Below, piece after piece: positions 41,925 to 51,536 of a DNA stretch of 64,000 nt (within the stretch, counting starts at the first letter, position 1; each line of letters opens with the position of its first letter). The translations under genes and the position numbers were made by a program. The notes beneath the pieces are model-generated. The model saw only the letters and a list, made by a program, of their open reading frames with translations, had not been told where the DNA came from and did not search any database. This DNA comes from Spirochaetales bacterium (GTDB lineage Bacteria > Spirochaetota > Spirochaetia > Treponematales > Treponemataceae), in the NCBI GenBank assembly GCA_029098225.1, contig JAQXNX010000014.1:1-64000 (forward strand), given 5' to 3'.

Positions 41925-43118
41925 ATGAAAAATAATGGAATAAAAGAAACAAAAAAAGGAACAAGTATTTTATCAAATTCAATTATATGGTTTGGAGCTG
42001 GAGTTTCCATTGCAGAAATTCTTACAGGAACTTATTTTGCTCCACTTGGTTTTGCAAAGGGAATTCTTGCAATTTTAATCGGACACGTAATCGGTTGCAG
42101 CCTTTTGTTTTTTGCCGGATATATTGGAGCTCTTTCAAAAAAATCTGCAATGGATTCTACTGCGCTCAGCTTTGGAAAAATTGGTGCCAAAATCTTTGCA
42201 TTGTTTAATGTAATTCAGCTGGTTGGCTGGACAGGCATAATGATTTACGATGCTTCTCTTTCATTAAATGAAATTTTTGCTACACAAAAATGGGTATGGG
42301 CTGTAATTACCGGGCTTCTTATAATTTTGTGGGTTATTGCCGGAATTACAAATATCGGTAAATTTTCTTTTGGAGTAATGATTGCACTTTTTGTACTTAC
42401 CATCGTTATGTGCAAGGTTGTATTTTCCGGTGGAAACAGTTCGATATCAGTTGAATTCCAGGAAGCCCTCTCGTTTGGCCAGGCAATTGAACTTGCTGTT
42501 GCCATGCCACTTTCATGGCTTCCGTTAATCAGCGATTACACAAAAGAAGCTGAAAAACCATTTGCCGCAACTTTTGCTTCCAGCGTAACTTACTGTCTTG
42601 TTTCCTGCTGGATGTACATAATCGGAATGGGCCTTGCAATTCTTACTTCTGAAAGTGATATTGCAAAAATCATGACAGCTGCCGGACTTGGAAAAATTGC
42701 TCTTGTAATCATAATTTTATCTACAGTTACAACAACCTTCCTTGACGCCTGGAGTGCAGCTATTTCATTTAAGACAATATTCGAGAAAGTTCCGGAAAAG
42801 CTTTCTGCAATTATTGTTACTGTAATCGGTACTCTTGCTGCCATTTTATTTCCAATGGACAACATTACAGATTTCCTTTATCTGATTGGTTCAATTTTTG
42901 CACCGATGATAGCAATCCTTCTCGCAGATTATTTTATCCTAAAAAGTGATTTCTCTGAGAAAAAACTCAAAGTTTCCAGAGTTATTATCTGGCTGATAGG
43001 GTTTGTGATTTACAGACTTTTGATGAAGACTGATTTGATAACCGGCTGCACAATTCCTGATATGGTTATGACATTTGCATTAACTGCTGGTGTCGGGCTG
43101 ATTGAAAATCGGAGGTAA
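41925..43118 (+). CDS. cytX: Putative hydroxymethylpyrimidine transporter CytX
   Basis: A 397-residue, twelve-segment permease of the NCS1 cytosine/purine family. The segment WFGAGVSIAEILTGTYFAPLG at its N-terminus and LSWLPLISDYTKEA near 196 fit the CytX branch that is linked to thiamine genes. It follows thiD by 12 bases and would import the pyrimidine precursor used by thiD. Confidence 0.88.
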   Translation: MKNNGIKETKKGTSILSNSIIWFGAGVSIAEILTGTYFAPLGFAKGILAILIGHVIGCSLLFFAGYIGALSKKSAMDSTALSFGKIGAKIFALFNVIQLVGWTGIMIYDASLSLNEIFATQKWVWAVITGLLIILWVIAGITNIGKFSFGVMIALFVLTIVMCKVVFSGGNSSISVEFQEALSFGQAIELAVAMPLSWLPLISDYTKEAEKPFAATFASSVTYCLVSCWMYIIGMGLAILTSESDIAKIMTAAGLGKIALVIIILSTVTTTFLDAWSAAISFKTIFEKVPEKLSAIIVTVIGTLAAILFPMDNITDFLYLIGSIFAPMIAILLADYFILKSDFSEKKLKVSRVIIWLIGFVIYRLLMKTDLITGCTIPDMVMTFALTAGVGLIENRR

Positions 43119-43154
43119 AACAGAAAAAAATCTGCGGAACAATGGTTGAATAAT

Positions 43155-45179
43155 TTATGCCAGATGGCTTTGTTCTTTCTTGAGTTCCTTTTTATTTTTG
43201 TACATATTCTTGTCTGCCCGCTCAAATATTTCTGAAACAAGAGTATCTTTTTCAGAGTCATATTCGGACATTCCAGAAGCCAGAATTGGACCAGAGCCTG
43301 ATAGAAGATTATCTCGAACACTCGTACGCAAAATTTTCATCAGGCTCTCTCTATTTGAAAAATCATTACCTCTTAAGAATACAACGAATTCATCACCGCC
43401 AATTCTGAATACAGGACTATGAACAAATATATTGCATAAAAGCTTAGCAGAATTTTTGATATACTCATCGCCAGCTACATGACCTAGTGTATCATTTATT
43501 TTTTTAAGATCATTAGTGTCACAAACAACAAGTGCAAAAGGCAGATAATCCATTTTGTTGTCAATATTTGACTGTACGGATTTTTCAAGCTCTTTATAGG
43601 CGGTTTTATTTTTTACACCTGTCAGTTCATCACGTCTGGCAAGTTCTTTTTCTGTGTTCAGCGCTTTGAGCTGTTCTTTTTCTTTTTTGATTTCTTCATC
43701 AATATTTTCAATACCAATAATGTAGTGGGTGCCATTGGCAGTTTTTTGAGCAGTCATTCTTACATAATGCGTTTTCTTGAATGCAACAATCCTATATTCT
43801 AAACTGCAGCTTTTCTGATTTTTAAGAGTTCTGATTATATGATCCTTGCTGGCAAAATCAAGCACGAGCTCTCGGTCACCTTTATGAACGATATTAGAAA
43901 TATCAATTTGAGAATCTGCAAAAAAATCGTCTCCTGATTTCTGAACATCCAGCTCACCATAAATATTTCTACATTCGTAGCTGATATAGCCAAAGTCTTT
44001 TGCATCAACATAATATATTACATCGTAATTGACGGCCAGAATTTCTGCAATTTGAGTAAAGGTAACCTGCTTCTTCTGATTTTCAAGCAGCATATTTTCG
44101 GCAGTAATTTCATCCTCTATATCTTTTTCATACAGTACAAAATGTCTTTCATCATTAGCGCGCATAACTGTGAATTGAAAATGCCTTTGTTGTCCGTTAA
44201 TCAACAGTCTGTATTTATAGGAATAAGATTTTCTGCTTTCAAGATTTTGTAACATTGTTTCTTTACGATGAAGATTTTGAGCAAATTCCCTGTCATCAGG
44301 ATGAACATATTTTTCAATATTCATCCGGGTTTCAGTGTAAAAATCCCGCCCAGCGACAGGAACCTTCATGGAAGCATATTCCTGACTTTTTGAAAATTCC
44401 CGATATTCTCCAGTCTCTATATTGATGTAATACATTGCTTCATAATCTTCAGCAAGGCTTGTTGCAATGTTATCATATATTTCTTTTTCCTTTCTTTCTC
44501 CGGCTTCAACAAAGGAGTGAATTACACAGATTCCGATTATAAGTCCCGTAGCATAAGATGGATATCTGGAATCGAATATTTGGAATATAAGAAATAATTC
44601 CATTACTAGACAGGTGAATCCAACTGCTGTATAACGTGCCTTCTCGCCGCCAGTTGATTTATATGCTATAAGAAGCATATATGTAGAAGTCACCAGATAA
44701 AGGGCAATCTGTAAAATGAAAGCAATATGTCTGCCTGCTTCTGTAATATATTCATGCTCGTTATTGAAAGAAAAAATGAAAGGATGAAAATAATTAATTA
44801 TCAGATATATTAGTGCCAGCGTGAACATAGTCCATACCGCATAAAGAAGTGCTTTGCTTTTTCGGCCATGCTTATCCAGATAGGCAACAATATAACGTAT
44901 CCATGTCAGCATACTCAGGAACATAAAAAGAAAATACAGAATACAATCAAAATATAAGACAGGAAACAGTGCTTTTATGTAGTGATGTTCGTATAAAAGG
45001 CCCCATGCAATATCTGCAATAAAATAGCAGTTTGATGCAATCAGAAAATAGCAATAACGGGAATTTGTCTTCTGAGCATTTTTTAACTCACCAGTCTGGC
45101 CTCTTAGATTTTTAAGAGAGTCCCGATTTATTATGAGGTTAAGTATTAATGCCAATAAACTAATAATAGAGTAAGACAT
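43155..45179 (-). CDS. Membrane-bound diguanylate cyclase
   Basis: A 674-residue protein. About seven membrane segments occupy residues 1-225. Two PAS-like sensory regions follow (about 235-350 and 365-490; both contain Y-x-(I/N)-x-(T/K)-(G/D) openings). A GGDEF domain (about 510-665) carries DELTGVKNKTAYKELEK near 520 and the catalytic FRIGGDEFVVF near 615, so synthesis of cyclic di-GMP is expected. It is monocistronic. The signal sensed is unknown. Confidence 0.88.
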   Translation of the reverse strand: MSYSIISLLALILNLIINRDSLKNLRGQTGELKNAQKTNSRYCYFLIASNCYFIADIAWGLLYEHHYIKALFPVLYFDCILYFLFMFLSMLTWIRYIVAYLDKHGRKSKALLYAVWTMFTLALIYLIINYFHPFIFSFNNEHEYITEAGRHIAFILQIALYLVTSTYMLLIAYKSTGGEKARYTAVGFTCLVMELFLIFQIFDSRYPSYATGLIIGICVIHSFVEAGERKEKEIYDNIATSLAEDYEAMYYINIETGEYREFSKSQEYASMKVPVAGRDFYTETRMNIEKYVHPDDREFAQNLHRKETMLQNLESRKSYSYKYRLLINGQQRHFQFTVMRANDERHFVLYEKDIEDEITAENMLLENQKKQVTFTQIAEILAVNYDVIYYVDAKDFGYISYECRNIYGELDVQKSGDDFFADSQIDISNIVHKGDRELVLDFASKDHIIRTLKNQKSCSLEYRIVAFKKTHYVRMTAQKTANGTHYIIGIENIDEEIKKEKEQLKALNTEKELARRDELTGVKNKTAYKELEKSVQSNIDNKMDYLPFALVVCDTNDLKKINDTLGHVAGDEYIKNSAKLLCNIFVHSPVFRIGGDEFVVFLRGNDFSNRESLMKILRTSVRDNLLSGSGPILASGMSEYDSEKDTLVSEIFERADKNMYKNKKELKKEQSHLA

Positions 45180-45357
45180 GAAATCAGTAATTTTATTATA
45201 TCATAAAATTTGTTGAAAGACATATAATTTTTTTTTGAATATAAGGTTATTTGAGTTGGATTTTATCTTTTTAATTACGCTGGAAAATTTGCAGTTTATT
45301 CAGATATAATATTTTATAGATATAAAAAAGAGGAAATAAAAAAATCAGGAGGTTCTC

Positions 45358-46743
45358 ATGTCGATAGTTGCCGCGTTTATGGTCCCGCATCCGCCGATGA
45401 TTGTGCCGGATGTTGGTCGTGGAAGTGAGAAGCAGATTGAAAAAACAATTAAGGCTTATGAGAGGGTGGCTGATGAGATTGCAGCTCTTAAGCCTGAGAC
45501 TATAATTATCTCCAGTCCTCACAGCGTGATGTATTCTGATTATTTTCATATTTCGCCGGGCAGCGGGGCGGTTGGTTCCTTTGCTGATTTTGGTGCGCCA
45601 GAAGTTAAGTTTGATGTTGACTATGATGAAGAGCTTGTGAAGGACTTGTGCGCGCGGGCCGATGAAGCTGGATTTCCGGCAGGCTGTCTTGGCGAGAAAC
45701 GCCCGGAGCTTGATCACGGAACTATGGTACCGCTCTGGTTTATTCTGAAACAATACAAGGACTTTAAGCTTGTTCGCACGGGACTTTCCGGCTATGACCT
45801 TTTAAAGCATTATGAATACGGCACTATGATTAAGGACGCTGTTGAGTCGCTGGGGCGCAGGGTTGTTTATGTTGCCAGTGGTGATTTGTCACATAAGCTT
45901 CAGGAGTACGGGCCTTATGGCTTTGCTGAAGAAGGCCCCCTTTATGACAAGCGGATTATGGATGTATGTTCCGGGGCGCGCTTTGGAGAACTTTTTGATT
46001 TTGATGAAAACTTCTGCCAGAAGGCTGCGGAATGCGGACATAAATCTTTTGTGATTATGGCGGGTGCGCTGGATGGTCAGGCGGTGGAGGCCATGCAATA
46101 TTCGCACGAGGATATTACCGGCGTTGGTTATGGAATCTGTTCTTTTGTGCCAAGGGGAGAGGATGAGGCGCGGCATTTTCTGAGTGCTCGTCTCCGGCAG
46201 GTTGAAAGTGAGCTTGAGGAAAAGCGTCGGAAGTCCGATGCATGGGGAAAGCTTGCGCGGGAGTCTGCGGAATATTTTGTAAGGAACGGGCATGAGATGG
46301 AATTGCCTGACTGGGTGCCGGATGAACTTTTGAAGGTGCGTGCCGGTGCCTTTGTTTCTGTTCACAAGTTTGGAGCCTTGCGTGGTTGCATAGGAACCAT
46401 CGCCGCAACAAAAGAAAATCTTGCACTGGAGATAATTCACAATGCAGTGAGCGCAGTTTCCGAAGATCCTCGTTTTGAACCGGTGAATGAAGATGAATTA
46501 AAATATCTTGATATAAATGTTGATGTTCTTGGCGAGGCAGAAAAAATTTCATCTCCGGCTGAACTTGATGTAAAGAAATATGGCGTGATTGTGCAGAGCG
46601 GTTATAAGCGTGGTTTGCTGCTTCCGGACCTTGACGGAGTAGACACAGTTGAACAACAGATTTCAATTGCAAGACGTAAAGGCGGAATTGCTCCAGGTGA
46701 GGATGTTGATTTGTTTCGTTTTGAAGTTGTGAGACATTATTAG
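45358..46743 (+). CDS. AmmeMemoRadiSam proteins B and A fused
   Basis: A 461-residue fusion. Residues 1-265 are a LigB/MEMO-type domain (MVPHPPMIVPDVGRG, SSPHSVMYSDYF, SGDLSHKLQEYGPYG, DHGTMVPLW). Residues 285-461 are an AMMECR1 domain (GAFVSVHKFGALRGCIGTI, DLDGVDTVEQQISIARRKGG). These two and the radical SAM enzyme that follows are the three parts of the AmmeMemoRadiSam system. CAGGAGG precedes the ATG. The chemistry of the system remains poorly defined. Confidence 0.92.
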   Translation: MSIVAAFMVPHPPMIVPDVGRGSEKQIEKTIKAYERVADEIAALKPETIIISSPHSVMYSDYFHISPGSGAVGSFADFGAPEVKFDVDYDEELVKDLCARADEAGFPAGCLGEKRPELDHGTMVPLWFILKQYKDFKLVRTGLSGYDLLKHYEYGTMIKDAVESLGRRVVYVASGDLSHKLQEYGPYGFAEEGPLYDKRIMDVCSGARFGELFDFDENFCQKAAECGHKSFVIMAGALDGQAVEAMQYSHEDITGVGYGICSFVPRGEDEARHFLSARLRQVESELEEKRRKSDAWGKLARESAEYFVRNGHEMELPDWVPDELLKVRAGAFVSVHKFGALRGCIGTIAATKENLALEIIHNAVSAVSEDPRFEPVNEDELKYLDINVDVLGEAEKISSPAELDVKKYGVIVQSGYKRGLLLPDLDGVDTVEQQISIARRKGGIAPGEDVDLFRFEVVRHY

Positions 46744-46787
46744 TCGTGCAATATTATTAGCCGTGCGGAAATCGTGGAGAAAAGATT

Positions 46788-47636
46788 ATGCAGCTTTGTG
46801 ATGTTTGTTTCAGGCAGTGTAAAATTGAAGAAGGTCAGACAGGTTTTTGCGGAGCACGGACTTGTCGTGATGGGCAGATAGTTGCTGCTAACTACGGCAG
46901 GCTTACTTCTGTGGCGCTGGACCCCATCGAAAAAAAGCCTCTTAAAATGTTCCACCCGGGCAGCATGATTTTGTCGCTTGGTTCTTATGGCTGTAATCTG
47001 CGCTGTCCTTTTTGCCAGAACTCAAGCATATCCTGGTCGCAGAAGGCGTTTGAATATAAGGACAAGGCAGATTTTTATGAGCCCCAGGAAATTGTAAAAA
47101 TTGCGCTGGAGCTTCAGTCACGCGGAAATATAGGCCTTGCCTTTACCTACAACGAGCCGCTTGTTGGTTACGAGTTTGTGCGCGACACGGCAAAGCTTGC
47201 CAAAGACGCTGGATTGCAGAATGTCCTTGTGACAAATGGAACTGCAAGCCAAAAAGTCCTCAACCAGATTCTCCCATATATCGACGCAATGAATATTGAC
47301 CTCAAGGCTTTTACAGACGGCTTCTATCGCAACTTCATCAGTGGAGATTTTCAAATGGTAAAGGATTTTATCACCACTGCCTCCGGTGCCTGCCATGTGG
47401 AACTTACCACGCTAATCATCCCCGGCGAAAACGACAGCGAAGAAGAAATGCGTGAATTGTTTGCCTGGGTTGCTGCTCTTGAAAATCAAACCGGTAAAAA
47501 AATCCCCCTTCACATCACAAGATTTTTCCCGACCTTCAAACTTACAGACAGGGCTCCCACACCCGTAGACACAATTCTGCGCCTTGTAGAAGTTGCCAAA
47601 AAAAATCTGGAATTTGTTTTTCCGGGGAATATTTAA
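46788..47636 (+). CDS. amrS: AmmeMemoRadiSam radical SAM enzyme
   Basis: A 282-residue radical SAM protein. N-terminal cysteines CDVCFRQCKI and GFCGART precede the [4Fe-4S] motif GCNLRCPFCQN near residues 67-77 (CxxxCxxC). TYNEPLVGYEF near 121 is the family's TxNEP motif. It lies 44 bases after the protein B/A fusion and likely works with it. Confidence 0.92.
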   Translation: MQLCDVCFRQCKIEEGQTGFCGARTCRDGQIVAANYGRLTSVALDPIEKKPLKMFHPGSMILSLGSYGCNLRCPFCQNSSISWSQKAFEYKDKADFYEPQEIVKIALELQSRGNIGLAFTYNEPLVGYEFVRDTAKLAKDAGLQNVLVTNGTASQKVLNQILPYIDAMNIDLKAFTDGFYRNFISGDFQMVKDFITTASGACHVELTTLIIPGENDSEEEMRELFAWVAALENQTGKKIPLHITRFFPTFKLTDRAPTPVDTILRLVEVAKKNLEFVFPGNI

Positions 47637-47743
47637 GAGAAGTTGTAGAACCGTTTTACGGGAAATATATAAATGAAATTGCAGGATAGTTTATGGGGAT
47701 ATAACTGTATTGCCCGGGGATATTTTTTTTCATATTATCTTTT

Positions 47744-48589
47744 TTAGTCAGGATAATAATCTGCGGTTTTTACATAACCGCTTTTTGTATTTAATTCGTA
47801 GAATCGTTCTGGCGGATAATCAAAATCTTCGCCCCATTTTCCCTTAAAGTTTTCTTTATCACCACCACCATGGATGACTATGTAAAGATCACAGTCATCA
47901 TCAGTAAGAAAAATTGAAATATTGATTTCAGAAGTATTTAATCTGAATACTGTTTTTACAGAGTGTGAACCAGCTCCTTTCCATGCACCTTTTGTATTTA
48001 TTATTCGAAGCACTTTTTTTCCAGATCTGAATAAATCATAATTGTAGCTTCCGTTATTAAGATTGATTCCTTTCTGGCTGTATAAATTTTTAATTGTTTT
48101 AAGCGCCCCAGAAATTTTTTTAACATCTTTTTTGTTTTTGATAAGTGGAAGGGCCATCTTTATAAGAGAGTTCAGTTCATTATAAGTTGATTGTGATTTG
48201 TGAGTTTCAGATTGAACTTCTTTTGTTTCAAAAACATATTTTTTTTCGCCTTCGTTGTCTAGAAGATTGATTCCTTCTTTATCAATAGAAACAAAATGTC
48301 CCCAGCTAAAATGTGAAACAGTTTCGACATATTCTACCATGCGCAGATTTTTGAAAACTTTACAGATTTTAATTTCATCATAAAGTTTTTCATTTTCATA
48401 AACAGAAAAAAGAATTGTATCTGCATCCCATTTTTCTGAAACAAGTCCGCCTGTATGGTCAACGATGCGATATTTTCCATCCGGAGAAAAATATTCCTGT
48501 GGCTCCCAGGGTTCATCAGACCAGGCAGAATTTATAGCAAAAAGAAATGTAAATAAAATCAATAATTTCTTTTTCATTTTTCCAGACAT
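47744..48589 (-). CDS. Secreted protein of unknown function
   Basis: A 281-residue protein with an N-terminal signal peptide (basic start, hydrophobic core to about residue 24, cleavage near AWSDE). AAGGA lies before the first ATG. The mature part begins with a FSPDGKYRI beta segment and has several charged strands; no family was recognised. It stands 17 bases after the acyltransferase gene and is probably co-transcribed with it. Confidence 0.65.
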   Translation of the reverse strand: MSGKMKKKLLILFTFLFAINSAWSDEPWEPQEYFSPDGKYRIVDHTGGLVSEKWDADTILFSVYENEKLYDEIKICKVFKNLRMVEYVETVSHFSWGHFVSIDKEGINLLDNEGEKKYVFETKEVQSETHKSQSTYNELNSLIKMALPLIKNKKDVKKISGALKTIKNLYSQKGINLNNGSYNYDLFRSGKKVLRIINTKGAWKGAGSHSVKTVFRLNTSEINISIFLTDDDCDLYIVIHGGGDKENFKGKWGEDFDYPPERFYELNTKSGYVKTADYYPD

Positions 48590-48606
48590 TGAATCAATCC
48601 TTATTT

Positions 48607-49860
48607 TTATTTAATTCTTTTCTGAATTATTCCGCACAGGAACTTGTAGAGTAGTCCCAGCAGAATAGTGCCGGCAAAAACAGCGACAAAATAGATGGCG
48701 AGGTTGTAGTGGCCGGCTTTGTAAATCGGAAATGAGCCGTACTGTGGATGCGGTTTGTAAAGCAGGAAGCGGAAGACTGTAATCATAATCAGATTCATCA
48801 TGTAGGTCTCAAGAGAAATTTTTCCAAAGAAGCGGCTTATTGGGTTCGTTACCTTGTACTTAAGCATGATTGTAAAGAGGCAGGTAGGGAAGAGCATGCT
48901 GTAAGGAATTACGCAGAAATAGGTCGCGATTTTTTTCCCGATGTCCGGGCCGTTGCCGTTGAACTCTGTCCACCAGCCAAAACGCATCTGACCATAGCCG
49001 GAAAGAACGTATGCTGTAAGAGTAGCCAGCAGAACCAGAGCGAATTTTCCCCAGTAGAACTTTCTGAACCAGTCGCGGATCTGTTTATCAAACTGAGCAA
49101 AGAGCATACCAATGAAAAAGGCAGGGCAGGAATTAATCCACCATTCTCCGGAGAACCAGAAAACCTTTTGCTGAGCCCACCATTTTTCATGAAGGGGAGA
49201 TGGTCCAAGCCACCAGTTTTTAGGACCGGCCCACCAGGTAAAGTGACCGTTTACACAGAAAAGCATGCCAAGGAAAATTATAAAGGCGGCCATGAGAATA
49301 TAGCAGAGTTTGCGGTTTTTGATGTTTTTGAAAAGCAGGTAAAAGGCCATATAAAGGAAGAAGGCTACAATCGGATACCAGCCATATTCATTCATCATTG
49401 AAAAGCCCAGAAGATGACTTACCCACTGAAGTGGAGCAAAGCGTTCTCCGCTGGCAAAACGTAGAATTCCATAAATCAAAATGCTTACATAATAAGGAAT
49501 GATCAGAGTTTTTACTACGCGCTTTTTTATAAAGCCGTTGAAATAATCCGGCTTGGTTTCCAGACTTTTGATTAGTCCGTAGCCGGAACAGAAAAAGAAG
49601 ATTGCTACAAACAGGTAGCCGGCATTTACAAAAATGCTGAGTTCTCCAGGTTTAGAGCCATAGCCGTTGGCCATCTGAAACGAGTTCTCCTGAGAAATGT
49701 GATGAAGAATTACTCCGATAGCCGCAAATCCGCGCAGCGACATAAAAGAATCCAGCGAGGCAGAATCTTCATGAAACTGATCTTTTTTGAAACCGGCGAA
49801 TTTTCCGCCCCAGATAAAGAGTGCCAGAATCAGCACATAGACAGTGTAGGTTAAGTACAT
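48607..49860 (-). CDS. Acyltransferase 3 family membrane protein
   Basis: A 417-residue inner-membrane protein with ten or eleven hydrophobic segments. The family signature is RGFAAIGVILHHISQ near residue 43 (catalytic His), followed by FFFCSGYGLIKS near 90. Such enzymes acylate cell-surface sugars or lipids. AAGGAG precedes the ATG. It follows a GNAT gene by 15 bases. Confidence 0.85.
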   Translation of the reverse strand: MYLTYTVYVLILALFIWGGKFAGFKKDQFHEDSASLDSFMSLRGFAAIGVILHHISQENSFQMANGYGSKPGELSIFVNAGYLFVAIFFFCSGYGLIKSLETKPDYFNGFIKKRVVKTLIIPYYVSILIYGILRFASGERFAPLQWVSHLLGFSMMNEYGWYPIVAFFLYMAFYLLFKNIKNRKLCYILMAAFIIFLGMLFCVNGHFTWWAGPKNWWLGPSPLHEKWWAQQKVFWFSGEWWINSCPAFFIGMLFAQFDKQIRDWFRKFYWGKFALVLLATLTAYVLSGYGQMRFGWWTEFNGNGPDIGKKIATYFCVIPYSMLFPTCLFTIMLKYKVTNPISRFFGKISLETYMMNLIMITVFRFLLYKPHPQYGSFPIYKAGHYNLAIYFVAVFAGTILLGLLYKFLCGIIQKRIK

Positions 49861-49875
49861 TTATGAAATCTCCTT

Positions 49876-50325
49876 TTAATAATTTTTTAGCTTCATAATA
49901 AAAGCTTTTTTAGATTCGCCGTCAAAGCCAAGATTTTTATAAAACTGATGAGCTTCTTTTCTCCAACTGCCACTCTGTAAAATCACTTTGTAGCAGTCAT
50001 TCTCGCGGGCAAACTCAATTGCTTTTTCCATGACTTTACGGCCAAGTCCCTGTCCGCGATATTCCTTGTCGGTGACAACATTTTCTACAAAGGCAACTGA
50101 AGAACCCAGACGGGTAAGATTTGGAATTATCATACAATAGCAGGTTGAGATTACTTTTTCGTTTTCAACTGCTCCGAAATATTTGATTTTCTTGTTTCCC
50201 TCGATTTCGCTTTTCCAGATTTTGCGGGCGTCTTCTACTGAATAGTTTCCGTTAGCACCGTCTAACTGTTCGTATAATTTTATGAGAGATTCAAGGTCGT
50301 TTTCGTTTAATTCTTTGAGTTCCAT
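49876..50325 (-). CDS. GNAT-family acetyltransferase
   Basis: A 149-residue protein with a complete GNAT core: EKVISTCYC, VVTDKEYRGQGLGRKVMEKAIE (acetyl-CoA loop RGQGLGRK near residues 92-99) and KVILQSGSWRKEAHQFYKNLGF near 116. The acceptor is unknown. It is the first gene of the group that includes the acyltransferase. Confidence 0.87.
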   Translation of the reverse strand: MELKELNENDLESLIKLYEQLDGANGNYSVEDARKIWKSEIEGNKKIKYFGAVENEKVISTCYCMIIPNLTRLGSSVAFVENVVTDKEYRGQGLGRKVMEKAIEFARENDCYKVILQSGSWRKEAHQFYKNLGFDGESKKAFIMKLKNY

Positions 50326-50415
50326 TTTTTTTTGCCTCGGTTTTGTAATAGGATGATTCCTTCTGCAGGAACTTGTTGTATATAAATGTTACAGCATTTT
50401 GAGAAATATAACTAG

Positions 50416-50458
50416 TTTTACGTGCAGATTAGCAGATTCTATCATTTTGCACGTAAAA
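50416..50458. repeat. Long-arm inverted repeat
   Basis: TTTTACGTGCA at 50416-50426 and its perfect complement at 50448-50458 enclose 21 bases. It lies in the space between the divergent GNAT and AraC-GGDEF genes and may be an operator or an RNA hairpin. Confidence 0.55.
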
Positions 50459-50470
50459 TGTTATTAAAAG

Positions 50471-50490
50471 CGGGGGCGTTGCGGGGGCTT
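50471..50490 (+). repeat. GC-rich dispersed repeat A, copy 5 (stub)
   Basis: Only the left end of the repeat, CGGGGGCGTTGCGGGGGC, is present, followed directly by unique sequence. It looks like a deletion remnant or a short end-unit of the family. Confidence 0.6.
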
Positions 50491-50611
50491 TATAAAAGTT
50501 TACTCAAAAAATCAAATGCATGTTACACTATTGTTGTATTCTCATAATTGTAAGAAAGTATGGCGCGCGTGTTTTCTTACAAATGAGTCCGTGGGGCTCA
50601 CAGGAGTTGCT

Positions 50612-51436
50612 TTGGCTAATCTTGATTTATTAATGCGGTCGCTGGAGTTCATCGAAGAACATCTTGAAGATACTGTCGCTGTTCAGACGGAAGATATTGC
50701 GGCTGCGTGTTATGCTTCTAAGTCTGCGCTTGAAAAGGTCTTTAAGTACACGATTCATTTTTCGGTTCACGATTATATAATCCGCCGAAAGATGACCAGG
50801 GCTGCAAGATTGATGATAGAAAAGCCTGCTCTGAGTATTCTGGATATTGCCGTTCAATTCGGCTATTCAAGTCATGAAGCCTTTACGAGAACTTTTTCGC
50901 AGGTGTGGAATTGTAATCCGTCGGATTTCAAAAAACGCTACACCGAAAAAGGGCGTGAACATTCTGCGGAACTGTTTCCTAAAATTACAGGCTTCATTCA
51001 ATTAGAAGGAGAAGCTATTATGAGAAGAACTGTTGACATTTCGGAGTTGTATGATTTTTTTAAGTCGCGCAAGGACTGCTGGTTTGTATGTGGTGACATT
51101 GTTCACCTTATTCCGATTAATGAGATTTCGCACAAGGCAGGTGATGCCGCAATTGCAGAAGCTCTGCGACGAATGGAAAGCGTGTGCGGTCCTGAAGATG
51201 TTGTGTTCAGAATTGGTGGGGATGAGTTCGCTTTGCTTACAAACTCAAGGGACCAGGCATATGCCGAAACACTCAAAGAAAAGATTCTTGCTATGAATGG
51301 ACAGCCAATTCAGTTTGAGGGGAAGGATATCCCGCTAAGCCTTTACGCAAAAACTGTAAAGATTGAAGATAAGACGGTCCGCTACGCTGAAATGTTTCCA
51401 AAGCTGATGATTCCGGACATGGAAAAAACAAATTAG
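50612..51436 (+). CDS. AraC-type HTH fused to a GGDEF domain
   Basis: A protein of about 274 residues from a TTG preceded by CAGGAG; longer upstream starts lack a ribosome-binding site. Residues 1-110 are an AraC-type double HTH (LSILDIAVQFGYSSHEAFTRTF). Residues about 137-260 resemble a short GGDEF domain (ISHKAGDAAIAEALRRM then FRIGGDEFALLT). The GGDEF motif itself is intact, but the domain is shorter than usual. A second ATG at 51020 with AGAAGGAG upstream could give the GGDEF part alone. It is followed by a similar AraC fusion. Confidence 0.75.
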   Translation: MANLDLLMRSLEFIEEHLEDTVAVQTEDIAAACYASKSALEKVFKYTIHFSVHDYIIRRKMTRAARLMIEKPALSILDIAVQFGYSSHEAFTRTFSQVWNCNPSDFKKRYTEKGREHSAELFPKITGFIQLEGEAIMRRTVDISELYDFFKSRKDCWFVCGDIVHLIPINEISHKAGDAAIAEALRRMESVCGPEDVVFRIGGDEFALLTNSRDQAYAETLKEKILAMNGQPIQFEGKDIPLSLYAKTVKIEDKTVRYAEMFPKLMIPDMEKTN

Positions 51437-51536
51437 AAAGTGAAAAAATAAATTTAAAAAAGTTGATGGCAAACAATATCAAGAATCAAAATGACAGCGG
51501 TGCTAAAATTATCATATAATCTTGGAGGAGACAAAC

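Noticed and set aside
45271..45753. Long minus-strand frame across the AmmeMemoRadiSam gene start
   Set aside because: It lies opposite a well-supported gene, lacks a ribosome-binding site and has an unnatural composition, so it is a shadow frame.
48748..49401. 217-codon plus-strand frame opposite the acyltransferase gene
   Set aside because: The minus-strand frame has a clear family, signature histidine and ribosome-binding site; the opposite frame shows none of these.
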